Source: Helicobacteraceae bacterium (GTDB taxonomy: Bacteria; Campylobacterota; Campylobacteria; Campylobacterales; Sulfurimonadaceae). Taken from it: DNA of 64,000 bases. The translations under genes were made by a program, and so were the position numbers. Below the pieces are notes generated by a model, which did no database searches, was not told where the DNA came from, and saw nothing but the letters and a program-made list of their open reading frames with translations. The stretch covers positions 62,001 through 126,000 of the forward strand of contig CANMJR010000001.1 in the NCBI GenBank assembly GCA_947498025.1. The letters are read 5' to 3'. How positions within the stretch are numbered: the stretch's first letter is position 1; each line of letters opens with the position of its first letter. Shown here one piece after another: positions 18,114-26,651 of the stretch.

Positions 18114-20198
18114 ATGTCATCATCTTTTGAGAAAGAGTTAATAGAAGAAAGAAAGCAACTAAAAAAACTAAAATTTGGACTCAATAAAGCCCAAGAGTTG
18201 TCTCATATCGGTCACTGGGAACTTGATATTCCATCGGGCGAACTTTTTTGGTCTGACGAGGTTTATCGCATTTTTGGTTACGCTCCTCAAGAGTTTGCTG
18301 CAACCTACGAGCTCTTTTTAAAGCATATTCATCCTGATGATATTGAGATTGTAAATAAAAGCTACATGGACTCCGTGAACGAAAAACGGGGATACCATAT
18401 AACCCATCGCATTATTCGAAAAGATTTAAAAATGGGTTTTGTTGAAGAGAGATGCGAACATGAATTTGATACTGATGGTAATGTCATCCGTTCTATAGGA
18501 ACGGTGCATGACATAACTAAGCAAAAAATTGCGCAAAATGACCTCATGCTAGCCTCTGAAGTTTTTGCAAAAATGAGCGATGGTATCGTTATTACCGATT
18601 CATCTCAAAAAATTATCAAGGTGAATGAAGCTTTTTGTAAAATAAGTGGCTACACAGCCGAAGAACTTTATGGGCAAACACCGAAAGCTCTCAGTTCCGG
18701 CTGGCACAATCATGAGTTTTATGCGTTGATGTGGGCATCCATCATGGCACACGGCCATTGGAATGGCGAAATTATTGATCGTAAAAAAAGTGGTGCATTA
18801 TACAAAGCAGAAATCAATATAATCGCTTTGCACAATGATGACGGCACCTTGACAAATTTTATAAGTATTACGAATGATGTAACCAAGAAAAAAGAGCAAG
18901 AAGATTTGATACACAACCTTGCATATTTTGATTCTCTTACAACTCTTCCAAACAGAGTGCTATTCCAAGAAAGAGTTGTGAGCAGAATGCCATTTATAAA
19001 ACGAAATAAAAAAAAGATGGCTCTGCTTTTTATTGATATGGATAACTTTAAAAATGTGAATGACACACTCGGTCATGTTATGGGCGATAAATTTTTGGTT
19101 GAAGTCTCTAAGATTATAAAAAAAGCAATTCGAGAGCAAGATACGCTCGCACGCTTGGGCGGAGATGAATTTACCGTAATTGTAGAAGATATTGATACGG
19201 CTATGGATGTTGTCTCTATCGCAGAGAACATCATAAACGCTTTTAAGCAGCCACTTATTATAGAAGAAAATAAACTCTATACCGGAGCCAGTATGGGTAT
19301 TAGTATCTATCCTGATGATGGGCAAAGTTATGAGGAGCTTGTAAAAGCAGCGGACACTGCTATGTATCATGTCAAAGAGTTAGGGAAAAACAGTTTTCAG
19401 TTTTATACCCAGTCTATGAATGAGAAGCTCACTGAGAGAATAGATATAGAGAATCATCTTCGCAGTGCGATAGAAAATAATGAGTTCTTTTTAGTCTATC
19501 AGCCAAAAGTCAATCTTGACACAAAAAGCGTCTATGGCATGGAGGCACTTATAAGATGGAAGCATCCTGAATTAGGGCTTGTGCGACCGGATAAGTTTAT
19601 AAATATTTCTGAAGAGACGGGGCAAATATATTCGATTGGATTGTGGGTTGCAAAACAGGCGCTCATTGATACAAAAGCACTGCATGAAGCCGGAAATATG
19701 CTCACGGTATCTATAAATGTTTCGAGTAAACAGTTGGAGAATGAAAATTTTATACGTGATATTTGCCAAATTGTGAGTGAAATCGGAGTCGATATTCAGT
19801 ATGTAGAGCTTGAAATTACAGAATCACATATTATGAGCAACATAGATAAGGCACTCTCTATTCTTAATGAGCTGCATGCTATTGGCTTTTTACTCTCTAT
19901 TGATGATTTTGGAACGGGATATTCATCCCTGAGCTACCTTAAAAAGCTGCCGGCGCAAACGATTAAAATTGATAGAAGTTTTGTTCTTGATATTGAAACG
20001 GATGAGGATGACCGTTCTATTGTTGCCACAATTATAGCCATGGCTAGAGCTTTAGGTAAAGATGTTATTGCAGAAGGTTCTGAGACGCAAGGGCATGTAG
20101 ATACCCTTAAGCTTCTAAACTGCAATAAGATACAGGGTTATTTTTTTAGTAAACCAATAGAAATAGATGCATTTAAAGAGTTTATTTACAGCTTTTAG
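18114..20198 (+). CDS. PAS-PAS-GGDEF-EAL cyclic-di-GMP protein
   Basis: This 694-residue soluble protein has a short coiled N-terminus and a PAS domain with PAC motif (about 20-140: IGHWELDIPSGELFW). A second PAS follows (about 145-265: VITDSSQKIIKVNEAF), then an intact GGDEF (LGGDEF, residues 349-353) and an intact EAL (MEALIRWKHPE, 477-479; DDFGTGYSS; KIDRSF). Both the cyclase and phosphodiesterase signatures look active, so it could act either way under PAS control. There are no TM segments. A terminator-like hairpin lies just after its stop. Confidence 0.93.
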   Translation: MSSSFEKELIEERKQLKKLKFGLNKAQELSHIGHWELDIPSGELFWSDEVYRIFGYAPQEFAATYELFLKHIHPDDIEIVNKSYMDSVNEKRGYHITHRIIRKDLKMGFVEERCEHEFDTDGNVIRSIGTVHDITKQKIAQNDLMLASEVFAKMSDGIVITDSSQKIIKVNEAFCKISGYTAEELYGQTPKALSSGWHNHEFYALMWASIMAHGHWNGEIIDRKKSGALYKAEINIIALHNDDGTLTNFISITNDVTKKKEQEDLIHNLAYFDSLTTLPNRVLFQERVVSRMPFIKRNKKKMALLFIDMDNFKNVNDTLGHVMGDKFLVEVSKIIKKAIREQDTLARLGGDEFTVIVEDIDTAMDVVSIAENIINAFKQPLIIEENKLYTGASMGISIYPDDGQSYEELVKAADTAMYHVKELGKNSFQFYTQSMNEKLTERIDIENHLRSAIENNEFFLVYQPKVNLDTKSVYGMEALIRWKHPELGLVRPDKFINISEETGQIYSIGLWVAKQALIDTKALHEAGNMLTVSINVSSKQLENENFIRDICQIVSEIGVDIQYVELEITESHIMSNIDKALSILNELHAIGFLLSIDDFGTGYSSLSYLKKLPAQTIKIDRSFVLDIETDEDDRSIVATIIAMARALGKDVIAEGSETQGHVDTLKLLNCNKIQGYFFSKPIEIDAFKEFIYSF

Positions 20199-20219
20199 AA
20201 TTCATCTTGAGTTCTAAAA
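20193..20219. terminator. Bidirectional terminator between convergent genes
   Basis: The inverted repeat TTTTAGAA / TTCTAAAA with an 11-nt loop overlaps the stop of the GGDEF-EAL gene and precedes the end of the convergent metF gene. A-rich and T-rich flanks on either side fit use from both directions. Confidence 0.6.
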
Positions 20220-20231
20220 AAGATGCCGTTT

Positions 20232-21143
20232 CTATATTAAAATATCTTTTGCAATTTGAAACTGATTTGCAGTCATAAGATGAATTTTTGGATGCAATGC
20301 TTTTAGCTCATCAAAAAGATTTTTACTAAGTTCAAATCCAACTTTATACTCCTCTTCAACTCCTCTTTCACTTGCGACTCTTAAAGCTTCCAGCCAAGAG
20401 TTCGGAACATCTATGCCCGGAACATGTGCCGCCAAAAATTGAGCGGTGCGAAGCTTTGTGATAGGGAAAACTCCTAAAATCAGTTCAGCATTTTTTTGCT
20501 CACCGCAACACTCTCTGTTTGCCGCATCTCGTAAATCTAACAACCTCTTAGCATTTTCTAAATCATATACGGGTTGGGTAATAATTCCGCAAGCCCCATG
20601 TTTAATCTTTTTTTGCATCTTTTTTTGAAGTGTTTTAGGATTTTTAGAATAGGCGTTTACTACTGCAAAGGGGTAAATCTCTTTTGGCTTTTGTGCCAGA
20701 GGCTTTCCTGCATAATTTATACCGCTGTTAAAACAAGAAATCATGTCTAGCAAAAGTGAACTGTCCGACTCAAAAACACCTTTTGTATGCGGTTGGTCAG
20801 AGATAGTCGCTGGGTCACCGGTGAGGGCTAAAATAGCTCTGACATCCACTTCATTTGCACCGAGCAGGTCTGATTGAAGGGCGATTTTATTTCTGTCTCG
20901 CATGCTCATGGTGGCTAAGACAGGCTTGCCAAATCTATCTTGAAGCATCTTTGCTGCAAAAAGGGCGTTGTATTTTAGTTTTGCAAGAGGATTGTCTGTC
21001 GTTGAGAAGCCATCCACTAACTTATCTAAGCCTAGCTCCGCGATTTTATCGATAATGGGTGCAAATACAGGAGAGTGCCCAGGAGTGGTCTCGAGCGTGA
21101 TGTAAGTGCTATTTTTCAATTTATCTATGAGTTTGTCAAACAA
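20232..21143 (-). CDS. metF: Methylenetetrahydrofolate reductase
   Basis: MetF reduces 5,10-methylene-THF to 5-methyl-THF, the methyl donor for methionine synthase. The 303-residue protein shows the MTHFR barrel features: the N-terminal TLETTPGHSP with its conserved Glu, FSTTDNPLAKLKYNALFAA, RDRNKIALQSDLLGA, ALTGDPATISDQP (flavin and substrate region) and ITQPVYDLENAKRL. The start is a TTG eight bases after an AGGA; no ATG fits. It is divergent from serB, with overlapping -10 boxes between them. Confidence 0.92.
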   Translation of the reverse strand: MFDKLIDKLKNSTYITLETTPGHSPVFAPIIDKIAELGLDKLVDGFSTTDNPLAKLKYNALFAAKMLQDRFGKPVLATMSMRDRNKIALQSDLLGANEVDVRAILALTGDPATISDQPHTKGVFESDSSLLLDMISCFNSGINYAGKPLAQKPKEIYPFAVVNAYSKNPKTLQKKMQKKIKHGACGIITQPVYDLENAKRLLDLRDAANRECCGEQKNAELILGVFPITKLRTAQFLAAHVPGIDVPNSWLEALRVASERGVEEEYKVGFELSKNLFDELKALHPKIHLMTANQFQIAKDILI

Positions 21144-21160
21144 AAAAAATCCTAATTCGC

Positions 21161-21178
21161 TATAATTGCGGCATTATA
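21161..21178. promoter_or_regulatory. Overlapping divergent -10 boxes between metF and serB
   Basis: A forward TATAAT (21161-21166) lies 31 bp before the serB ATG, and a reverse TATAAT (21173-21178) lies 29 bp before the metF TTG. The two transcripts would overlap and compete, a tight arrangement for two one-carbon/serine genes. Confidence 0.55.
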
Positions 21179-21197
21179 ACAAAGAGAGAAAAAATAT

Positions 21198-21821
21198 ATG
21201 TTGAAATTGGCAGTTTTTGATTTTGATTCAACCCTTATGGATGGAGAGACGATTGATTTTTTTGCAGAGGAGCTTGGCATTGGCGAAGAAGTAAGTCGCA
21301 TAACCGAGGAGGCGATGAGCGGAAGGCTTGATTTTTTTGAGTCGCTTCAGCTTCGCGTTGGGCTTTTGAAGGGGCTTGATTACTCCATAGTTGAAAAAAT
21401 ATCTCATAATTTACCCTATATGAATGGCGCGAAAGAGACGATTGCAGAGCTTAAAAGCAGGGGTATGAAAGTTGTCTGTTTTAGCGGCGGTTTTAGAACT
21501 GCTACAAGTTATGCAAAAGACATTTTGGGTTATGATGCAGATTTTTCCAATGCGCTGCATGTAAAGGATGGAAAGCTGACTGGACTTGTTGGCGGCGACA
21601 TGATGTTTAACTTCTCAAAAGGTGATATGTTAGTAAGGTTGCAAAACATTCTGGGCATCAGCGAAGAGGAGACACTCGTGTGTGGCGATGGGGCAAATGA
21701 TTTATCCATGTTTGCGCATGCAGGAAGCAGAGTAGCTTTTTGTGCAAGAGAGATATTGAGAAAAGAGGCAAACATAGTCGTTGAGACTAAAGATTTGAGA
21801 ATAATATTGGAGAAAATATAA
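21198..21821 (+). CDS. serB: Phosphoserine phosphatase
   Basis: SerB performs the last step of serine synthesis, removing phosphate from O-phosphoserine. The 207-residue HAD hydrolase has motif I DFDSTLMDGE (nucleophile Asp8, acid Asp10), motif II CFSGGF, and motif III with GDMLVRL and CGDGANDLSMF. A small cap domain lies between motifs I and II. Length fits the short bacterial SerB type. The TAA overlaps the next ATG by one base. It lies opposite metF, linking serine and folate one-carbon supply. Confidence 0.92.
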   Translation: MLKLAVFDFDSTLMDGETIDFFAEELGIGEEVSRITEEAMSGRLDFFESLQLRVGLLKGLDYSIVEKISHNLPYMNGAKETIAELKSRGMKVVCFSGGFRTATSYAKDILGYDADFSNALHVKDGKLTGLVGGDMMFNFSKGDMLVRLQNILGISEEETLVCGDGANDLSMFAHAGSRVAFCAREILRKEANIVVETKDLRIILEKI

Positions 21822-22150
21822 TGTTAGAGAGTTCTGTCTGGAGACAATACAATAGTGAAAACAGTTTTAGAGATAAATTGAGTGAGTTCTGTAAAATAGA
21901 TGTTTTAGATCTTATCAGTGATGATAAAGAGTTGTATGCCATGTTGAAATCAAAGCTTACAAAAAAAGAATTAAAGCTTTTTGCTATGGATAGTGCTAAG
22001 AGAAGTGATGAAGAGATTTGTACTACATTTTCTATGAGTATAGATGAACTTACACAGGCTAAATATAAGTTATATAAAAAGCTAAAACAAGATAAGACAA
22101 AGTTGAATTTTAAAGAGTCAAGCTTTAGTGAAGCAAAAGGCTATGAATAA
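21821..22150 (+). CDS. Small helical protein downstream of serB, unknown
   Basis: The 109-residue product is not recognised. It is charged and predicted mostly helical, with no signal or TM segment. The central part (LTKKELKLFAMDSAKRSDEEICTTFSMSIDELTQAKYKLYKKL) looks like a helix-turn-helix of the sigma-region-4 type, where a short acidic turn separates two helices; this is inference from pattern only. Its ATG overlaps the serB stop by one base (TAATG), so it is translated with SerB. Confidence 0.6.
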   Translation: MLESSVWRQYNSENSFRDKLSEFCKIDVLDLISDDKELYAMLKSKLTKKELKLFAMDSAKRSDEEICTTFSMSIDELTQAKYKLYKKLKQDKTKLNFKESSFSEAKGYE

Positions 22151-22232
22151 TTTACTACTTCATTATTAATATTTAATTTATATGATAGTGTGTAAAATTC
22201 CGAAAATTAGAAACTATGGGGGGGAAGATAAA

Positions 22233-22574
22233 ATGAAAAAAAATATTTCTTTATTATTGGCCATGTTAGTAGCAAGTTCGGTTTTTGCTACAGCAGCAAC
22301 GGCAGATGCTAAAAAAGGGCAAAAATATTATAATAAAAATTTAAAAGAGTGTGAAAAAGACGGTATCAAAGACGGCAGTGTATTTACCGGGAGAAATGAT
22401 CGTGATGCATGGTCTGAAATGAAAGAGAATGACAAAATAGTAGATCAATGGAAAGAGTTATGTCCAAGCGGTGCTAAAAAATTTGATAAAATGAAGAAAA
22501 AAGATATTGAAGACTTAGCTGATTTTTGCTGGCAATATGCTTCGGACGGTGACTTCCCGACAGGAAAAGATTAA
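22233..22574 (+). CDS. Secreted small periplasmic protein, unknown
   Basis: The 113-residue protein starts at the ATG at 22233 after a strong GGGGGGAAG; the frame is open further upstream but has no such site. A Sec signal peptide (KKNISLLLAMLVASSVFATAATA) gives a mature domain of about 90 residues. That domain has three cysteines (in ECEKDG, LCPSGA, FCWQY) and many Lys/Asp. The KKGQKYYNKNLK start is reminiscent of small c-type cytochromes, but no CxxCH is present, so it is not a heme protein by sequence. A terminator hairpin follows. Confidence 0.65.
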   Translation: MKKNISLLLAMLVASSVFATAATADAKKGQKYYNKNLKECEKDGIKDGSVFTGRNDRDAWSEMKENDKIVDQWKELCPSGAKKFDKMKKKDIEDLADFCWQYASDGDFPTGKD

Positions 22575-22582
22575 GAAACTAC

Positions 22583-22605
22583 AGATTCAAGTTTTTCTTG
22601 AGTCT
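22583..22605 (+). terminator. Terminator-like hairpin after the secreted protein gene
   Basis: AGATTCAAG and CTTGAGTCT pair with one G-T wobble around a TTTTT loop and are followed by a T-rich tract interrupted by A and C. A second, GC-rich hairpin at about 22737-22758 follows before the integrated element. Confidence 0.5.
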
Positions 22606-22736
22606 ATTTCTTTTGCTATTTATCTCTAAAACAATACTAATATTTTAACTTACGGATTTTATTTTAAGAAAGTTTGGCAGTAAAATACAAAAAAGTATAA
22701 TATTTTTTCCGAATTTATCTATGTTAAATTTTGGAA

Positions 22737-22758
22737 AGCCCCGAAGTGGGGCATTTTT
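22737..22758. terminator. GC-rich hairpin, probable original rpsR terminator displaced by the element
   Basis: GCCCC-GAAGT-GGGGC is followed by ATTTTTT on the plus strand and flanked by AAA on the other, so it can serve both directions. It lies immediately outside the left att repeat. Since rpsR is read leftward, this would have been its terminator before the 5.5-kb insertion. A similar hairpin at the right end now ends rpsR. Confidence 0.65.
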
Positions 22759-22763
22759 TCAAA

Positions 22764-22782
22764 AATCTATCTAAGATTTTCG
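22764..22782 (-). other. Left attachment site (displaced rpsR 3' end)
   Basis: AATCTATCTAAGATTTTCG matches 28245-28263 at 18 of 19 positions. On the minus strand it reads CGAAAATCTTAGATAGATT, i.e. the last codons of rpsR (E-N-L-R-stop) with one synonymous change. This is the expected product of integrase-mediated insertion into the 3' end of rpsR. Confidence 0.85.
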
Positions 22783-22792
22783 GGCATACCTC

Positions 22793-23911
22793 TTACAAGC
22801 CTATTTTACGGACTTTATCATCTTCCCCTTGGTAAAGTGTCACCGTATTGTCACCGTATAACGAAAAATCCTTCCCCAAATCAATCGATTCAGCCCCTAG
22901 AACACTCGCATATTTATCGAGTGTTGTCTTTGCAGAAGAGTGACCTAACAGACCAGCTAATTCATTTATACTTACTAGTTTACTATTCAACATCAAAGTT
23001 GCGTAAGTATGTCGTGTGCAATATAATCTTAACTTTTTAACTTTAGCATCGAGAACACATTGTCGCCAAAGATAATCAAGTTTTCCTGCATCATCTGTAT
23101 TTCCAAAGATAAATATATTATTCGTTTGGATTTTCCTTACTTCATCATATATAAAAGATGGATAAGGAACTCTTCTTTGTGCATTCCAAGTTTTACCACT
23201 TCCAACAATACCTTTGGTTCTACTTCTTTTAATGCTTATATAACCATCTTCAAAATCGCCAAGTTGCAAACCTAAAATCTCACCCGTTCTCATTCCGGTA
23301 TTAAAAGCAATTTGTAGATACACTTTAAAAAATCCACTTGAAGCTTCAATAATATTATTCACTTCGTCTTTAGTATAAAATCTAACTGCCTCTTTTACAT
23401 CTTTGCTCAACCGAATATTTAGAGCTGGATTAAAGTTCATTACTGCATCATCAACAGCTAATTCAAATATGCCATTTAAGCCACTTCTGTATGTAGCTTT
23501 AGAAGCAGATTTTATCTTTAGCGAGTTTAGATACTCTTTTATATCAAGTCGTGTAATAGTATCTATATTACGGTTTTTAAAGAACTCTATTACTCTCTTC
23601 CATTTTGGAAGTTTTGAGGAATAACTTTTGATACCTTTTTTTTGTTCTAAAAATATATTTCCATAATACCCAAAAGTTTGAGGCTTCTTTTTATATATTT
23701 CGCCTGTTGCTATTTTTATGTCGAGAGCTGGTATAATCTTGTCTTTCACTATCTTTATGTTTTGTGGTGTGTTTTTTAACTTAGTGGACTTTTGTTTTCT
23801 CGCACCATCAACATAATAATTAAGCCATATTACAGAGCCTCTTAAAAAATATGTTGTCATTCCTTTGTTGCCTTTTTTAGTAGCAACAACTTTACTATGA
23901 AACAAAATCAT
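22793..23911 (-). CDS. Tyrosine recombinase/integrase of the rpsR-integrated element
   Basis: The protein (372 residues; Met18 is an alternative start) has an N-terminal arm-binding/SAM-like region (about 80-165) and a C-terminal catalytic domain. The catalytic residues are Arg208 (NTGMRTGEIL), Arg300-His301 (CTRHTYATLML), His324 (LLGHSSAKTT) and Tyr334 (DKYASV). The first box-II His is replaced by Tyr297, a common variation. It lies at the left end next to att, facing outward, as usual for phage-type integrases. Its 3' end contains two tandem candidate arm sites. Confidence 0.93.
   Translation of the reverse strand: MILFHSKVVATKKGNKGMTTYFLRGSVIWLNYYVDGARKQKSTKLKNTPQNIKIVKDKIIPALDIKIATGEIYKKKPQTFGYYGNIFLEQKKGIKSYSSKLPKWKRVIEFFKNRNIDTITRLDIKEYLNSLKIKSASKATYRSGLNGIFELAVDDAVMNFNPALNIRLSKDVKEAVRFYTKDEVNNIIEASSGFFKVYLQIAFNTGMRTGEILGLQLGDFEDGYISIKRSRTKGIVGSGKTWNAQRRVPYPSFIYDEVRKIQTNNIFIFGNTDDAGKLDYLWRQCVLDAKVKKLRLYCTRHTYATLMLNSKLVSINELAGLLGHSSAKTTLDKYASVLGAESIDLGKDFSLYGDNTVTLYQGEDDKVRKIGL
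22838..22858 (+). promoter_or_regulatory. Paired candidate integrase arm-type sites, left end
   Basis: TGTCACCGTA occurs twice (22838-22847 and 22849-22858), spaced by 11 bp start to start, about one helical turn, and 56 bp inside the left att repeat. The same decamer with small changes recurs with the same orientation and spacing near the right end (28157-28177). They sit in the integrase coding sequence (residues around Gly-Asp-Asn-Thr-Val-Thr). Confidence 0.6.
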
Positions 23912-23917
23912 ACCTTT

Positions 23918-24127
23918 TTATATTAAAAATTTATCTAAGTCGATTTCGTCAGAAATTGAATTGATAGGCTTAATACTGTTATTGAACTCTTCAACATCAA
24001 TATAAATTCTTTTGTATCCATTTATTTTATGAGCTGTAAGGTCTTTGTTTTTTATCATGCTTCTGATGTATGAAATATCAATACCCATATCTTCAGCAAC
24101 TTTTTGAATAGTTTGAAATTTATTCAT
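23918..24127 (-). CDS. Excisionase/AlpA-like helix-turn-helix protein
   Basis: The 69-residue product (from the ATG at 24127; an upstream Met would overlap the initiator gene) is a small winged-HTH of the excisionase/MerR type. Its pattern is FQTIQKVAEDMGIDISYIRSMIKNKDLTAHKINGYKRIYIDVEEF, with helix, turn, recognition helix and a beta-wing around GYKRIYI. Placed directly before the integrase, it is the likely directionality factor and may also regulate the element. Confidence 0.75.
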   Translation of the reverse strand: MNKFQTIQKVAEDMGIDISYIRSMIKNKDLTAHKINGYKRIYIDVEEFNNSIKPINSISDEIDLDKFLI

Positions 24128-24128
24128 T

Positions 24129-25538
24129 TTAAAATACCTCGCTTGCTTCATTAATGTCTGATAGTTTCAGCCTCTCACCATCTATCAAACCTCTATTAAT
24201 CATTTCATTGGTAGCGATTACATAATGCGCAGGGTTTACAGTTGCTATATCTATACTTTCAAAATAGCTGTTAAGCTGATAATTTTTCATTTGATAGGGT
24301 TGTGTAGTGACTTTTTGCAGTATGTCTTGAAACGGAACAGCCTCTTTACCTTGCTCTAAGAGCTTTTGATTTTCATAGTTGTGCTTTTTAACAGAAAAAT
24401 CATAAGTGATATACTCTTCGCCATCAATTGAAACATTGATATAGTGCGGAGTTGCATCTTTGTAAATAGACTCAAACCCACTATCTAACTGTACAGTTCC
24501 ATCTTCGCCAAGCATATCAGCTTCATCTAGTTTTTGCGACCAATTCACGGGCTTAGGTATATAAATAGTGCCGTATTCATTTTCTATCATGGCAATTTTT
24601 TTAGTATCGGAATAGACATACACACATACTTCATTCAAATCATATTTTTCAGTCAATTTTTGGAGAGTGTACATGCCGTTTAATCTTCTATACACTTCAA
24701 GAGCTACAAAAGTGCGAGAAGTGTAAAACCTTGAAATGCCGTGATATAAGTACCATAAAGTAAGATTTGATATATCGCTTTTTTCATCCCTTAAATCGTC
24801 AAGCGTTTTTAAAACATACTTCATAAGATAGGCTACTGGACTATCTATGTCAGTTTCAATTTTACTTTGTGGAGCAGGGAACAATCTATTAAGAGCTGCA
24901 ACTATTTTATCTTTCATATCAGATGGGATAAATAAACTCATGTGTATATGCGGTGTACCGTCTTGATGCGGTTCAGTAACTCGAAAATAACACCTATCAT
25001 CCTTATTGATGCTTTTGTAAGCCCTATCATCGAAAAACTTTTTTAATAGCTTAGAAAGCTCTATGGAAGCATTATGCGGAGTGTATTTGTCTATCGTTTC
25101 ACTAAAATCTAGTACAGCATCAAAATCAAGTCCGTTAAACTTTTGCTTTACATGACAATTGAAAAACTTGTATTTCTTTTTATCAATAGGACTTTTTAAA
25201 GTAGTGATATATGTACGACCGGCAAACTTTTTATTGTTAATGAGTTTATCTTTAAAAGACTTCTTTTTATGCCAATGAGAGGGGAGTGTAAGAGTCAGAA
25301 ATACATTGGATAAGTCTTTTGACTTCGCATAATTATAAACACTCCAAGCACGGTGCTGTAACTCTGCAATATATCTGTCAGAATTCATATAGCTGTTTTG
25401 GACAAAGTCAGCAAAGGGTACTATTTTATTGTCTACTTGAACACCGTTAGAGTTCATAAATTGTCTATTGAACTTTAATTTGTCATGAGCTTTTTTTATT
25501 TGATACTTTGTTAAGCCGTATGTTTTAATCTTTGTCAT
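24129..25538 (-). CDS. HUH-family rolling-circle replication initiator (phage A-protein type)
   Basis: The 469-residue protein shows the three motifs of HUH endonucleases: motif I VFLTLTLP (79-86), motif II TPHIHMSLF with the metal-binding His197-x-His199, and motif III AYLMKYVLKTLDD with paired tyrosines Tyr237 and Tyr241 and Lys240/Lys244. The Y-x-x-x-Y form is that of phiX174 A and related phage initiators, which nick the origin and become 5'-linked. Its ATG overlaps the stop of the RHH gene by 4 bp. It implies the element replicates as a circle when excised. Confidence 0.85.
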   Translation of the reverse strand: MTKIKTYGLTKYQIKKAHDKLKFNRQFMNSNGVQVDNKIVPFADFVQNSYMNSDRYIAELQHRAWSVYNYAKSKDLSNVFLTLTLPSHWHKKKSFKDKLINNKKFAGRTYITTLKSPIDKKKYKFFNCHVKQKFNGLDFDAVLDFSETIDKYTPHNASIELSKLLKKFFDDRAYKSINKDDRCYFRVTEPHQDGTPHIHMSLFIPSDMKDKIVAALNRLFPAPQSKIETDIDSPVAYLMKYVLKTLDDLRDEKSDISNLTLWYLYHGISRFYTSRTFVALEVYRRLNGMYTLQKLTEKYDLNEVCVYVYSDTKKIAMIENEYGTIYIPKPVNWSQKLDEADMLGEDGTVQLDSGFESIYKDATPHYINVSIDGEEYITYDFSVKKHNYENQKLLEQGKEAVPFQDILQKVTTQPYQMKNYQLNSYFESIDIATVNPAHYVIATNEMINRGLIDGERLKLSDINEASEVF

Positions 25539-25726
25539 TTTGTCTCTTCCTCTTCCATAAAAACAGATTTTAAAGATTCAATAATCAAAGAATTTACAGA
25601 TAAATTATTTTTTTCTGCAATATCATAAACTACTTCTTTTAATTCCACAGGAATTCTTAAACTAATTCCATAAAGTTTTTCATTTCTTTTATTTGCTCTA
25701 AATATACTTAATTCTGATTTTGTCAT
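25535..25726 (-). CDS. Arc/CopG-like ribbon-helix-helix regulator
   Basis: Two ATGs are close together. The one at 25726 has AAGGA at 8 bp, while the one at 25735 abuts it, so the shorter 63-residue protein is preferred. Residues 18-58 follow the ribbon-helix-helix pattern YGISLRIPVELKEVVYDIAEKN followed by LSVNSLIIESLKSVF. It overlaps the initiator gene by 4 bp and is likely its copy-control repressor, as CopG-type proteins are in rolling-circle plasmids. Its core resembles the other RHH protein of the element. Confidence 0.8.
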   Translation of the reverse strand: MTKSELSIFRANKRNEKLYGISLRIPVELKEVVYDIAEKNNLSVNSLIIESLKSVFMEEEETK

Positions 25727-25775
25727 TTTGTCCATTCCTTTTTAATTTTCTAATCGTGTCCGATAACTTTTTATA

Positions 25776-25852
25776 GATAGCCAAGAGGCTATCGCCTCAT
25801 ACTGTTTTTGTTCGGCGGAGCCTCACAAAAAAACAGTCTTCGCCTATAGCCT
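25776..25852. other. Nested inverted repeats upstream of the initiator, candidate replication origin
   Basis: A perfect hairpin GATAGCC-AAGA-GGCTATC (25776-25793) is followed by a larger nested structure. AGGCTAT (25786-25792) pairs with ATAGCCT (25846-25852), and inside it ACTGTTTTTGT pairs with ACAAAAAAACAGT. The region has no reading frame and sits just upstream of the RHH-initiator operon. Structured DNA of this kind is typical of rolling-circle origins, but no known nick sequence was recognised; it could also be a terminator or attenuator. Confidence 0.5.
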
Positions 25853-25854
25853 TA

Positions 25855-26046
25855 CTATTCATTATCATCAATTGGAGCGTAATTAAAGGAGCCTTTCAGA
25901 CAATCAAGAATTAAATTGTAGTCTGTAAGATGTAAAGAGCCAAAGGCATTTAAACCTAAGAGTAATCTATGAAACTCATCGAGTTTTCTATGTACAGTGG
26001 TGCAGTCAATTTCTGTTTTTTTAATATTTTTTTGTGTATTATTCAT
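25855..26046 (-). CDS. Small unknown protein of the integrated element
   Basis: The 63-residue product has a basic N-terminus (NNTQKNIKKTEID), one central hydrophobic-amphipathic stretch (RLLLGLNAFGSLHLTDYNLILDCL) and an acidic end. No family is recognised. An AGGAAAG-type ribosome site precedes the ATG. It stands between the two RHH genes, same strand, and its end abuts the candidate origin. It may be a small regulator, but that is a guess. Confidence 0.5.
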   Translation of the reverse strand: MNNTQKNIKKTEIDCTTVHRKLDEFHRLLLGLNAFGSLHLTDYNLILDCLKGSFNYAPIDDNE

Positions 26047-26264
26047 TGTTTCTTTCCTGTATGGGTTAGAACAGCGTAGGGAGTTCAGTCTTGCCGGAGT
26101 GACTCTCTATGTGTTTTTATTGTTTAAGACTTCAAATAAAACTACTATTAATGCAAATAGTATGTGTCTATACTCTATAATCTAACTTTTTTTAAGACAC
26201 GTAAAAACTTACTAATGATTTAGAAATGTAGCTACAGTTTACATTTAACTGAAATTTTCATTTT

Positions 26265-26651
26265 TTAGTCCTTTTTTAAAAATTTTGCTATTAATGCATT
26301 CATTTTAATTCTATCCTTTAAATGACGATTACTTTCTTCTATCATAGATGCTGTGCCACCATTACAAGACCATTCATATATTTCTTCTTCAGACAATACA
26401 ATCATGTCCTCAAAATATTCAATTATCTCATGCGCCAAATCTAATTCTGTATTTATTTTTTCTATCTCAGTACCGCACTCGTCATTAATTAAAGAGTGCA
26501 TCGTTTCAATAATCAGTGAGTTCATTGATACATTTTCTTTATCAGAATATGTTTGCAACTCTTTTTTTAGAGTTATAGGTAAACGCAGACTAACTGCAAC
26601 TTTCTCTTCGTCAAGCATTTTTACTTTTGAGATTATTTTATTTTTGTACAT
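26265..26651 (-). CDS. Ribbon-helix-helix protein with C-terminal helical extension
   Basis: The 128-residue protein has an Arc-type N-terminal domain (VAVSLRLPITLKKELQTYSDKEN followed by VSMNSLIIETMHSLI) related to the smaller RHH protein upstream of the initiator. It then has about 75 acidic, mostly helical residues that may oligomerise or bind a partner. The ATG is preceded by AGGA at 6-7 bp. It is the first gene left of a 356-bp noncoding stretch and may govern a promoter there. Confidence 0.75.
   Translation of the reverse strand: MYKNKIISKVKMLDEEKVAVSLRLPITLKKELQTYSDKENVSMNSLIIETMHSLINDECGTEIEKINTELDLAHEIIEYFEDMIVLSEEEIYEWSCNGGTASMIEESNRHLKDRIKMNALIAKFLKKD

Noticed and set aside
22233-22574. 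Call as a c-type cytochrome
   Set aside because: The start of the mature protein is reminiscent, but there is no CxxCH motif.
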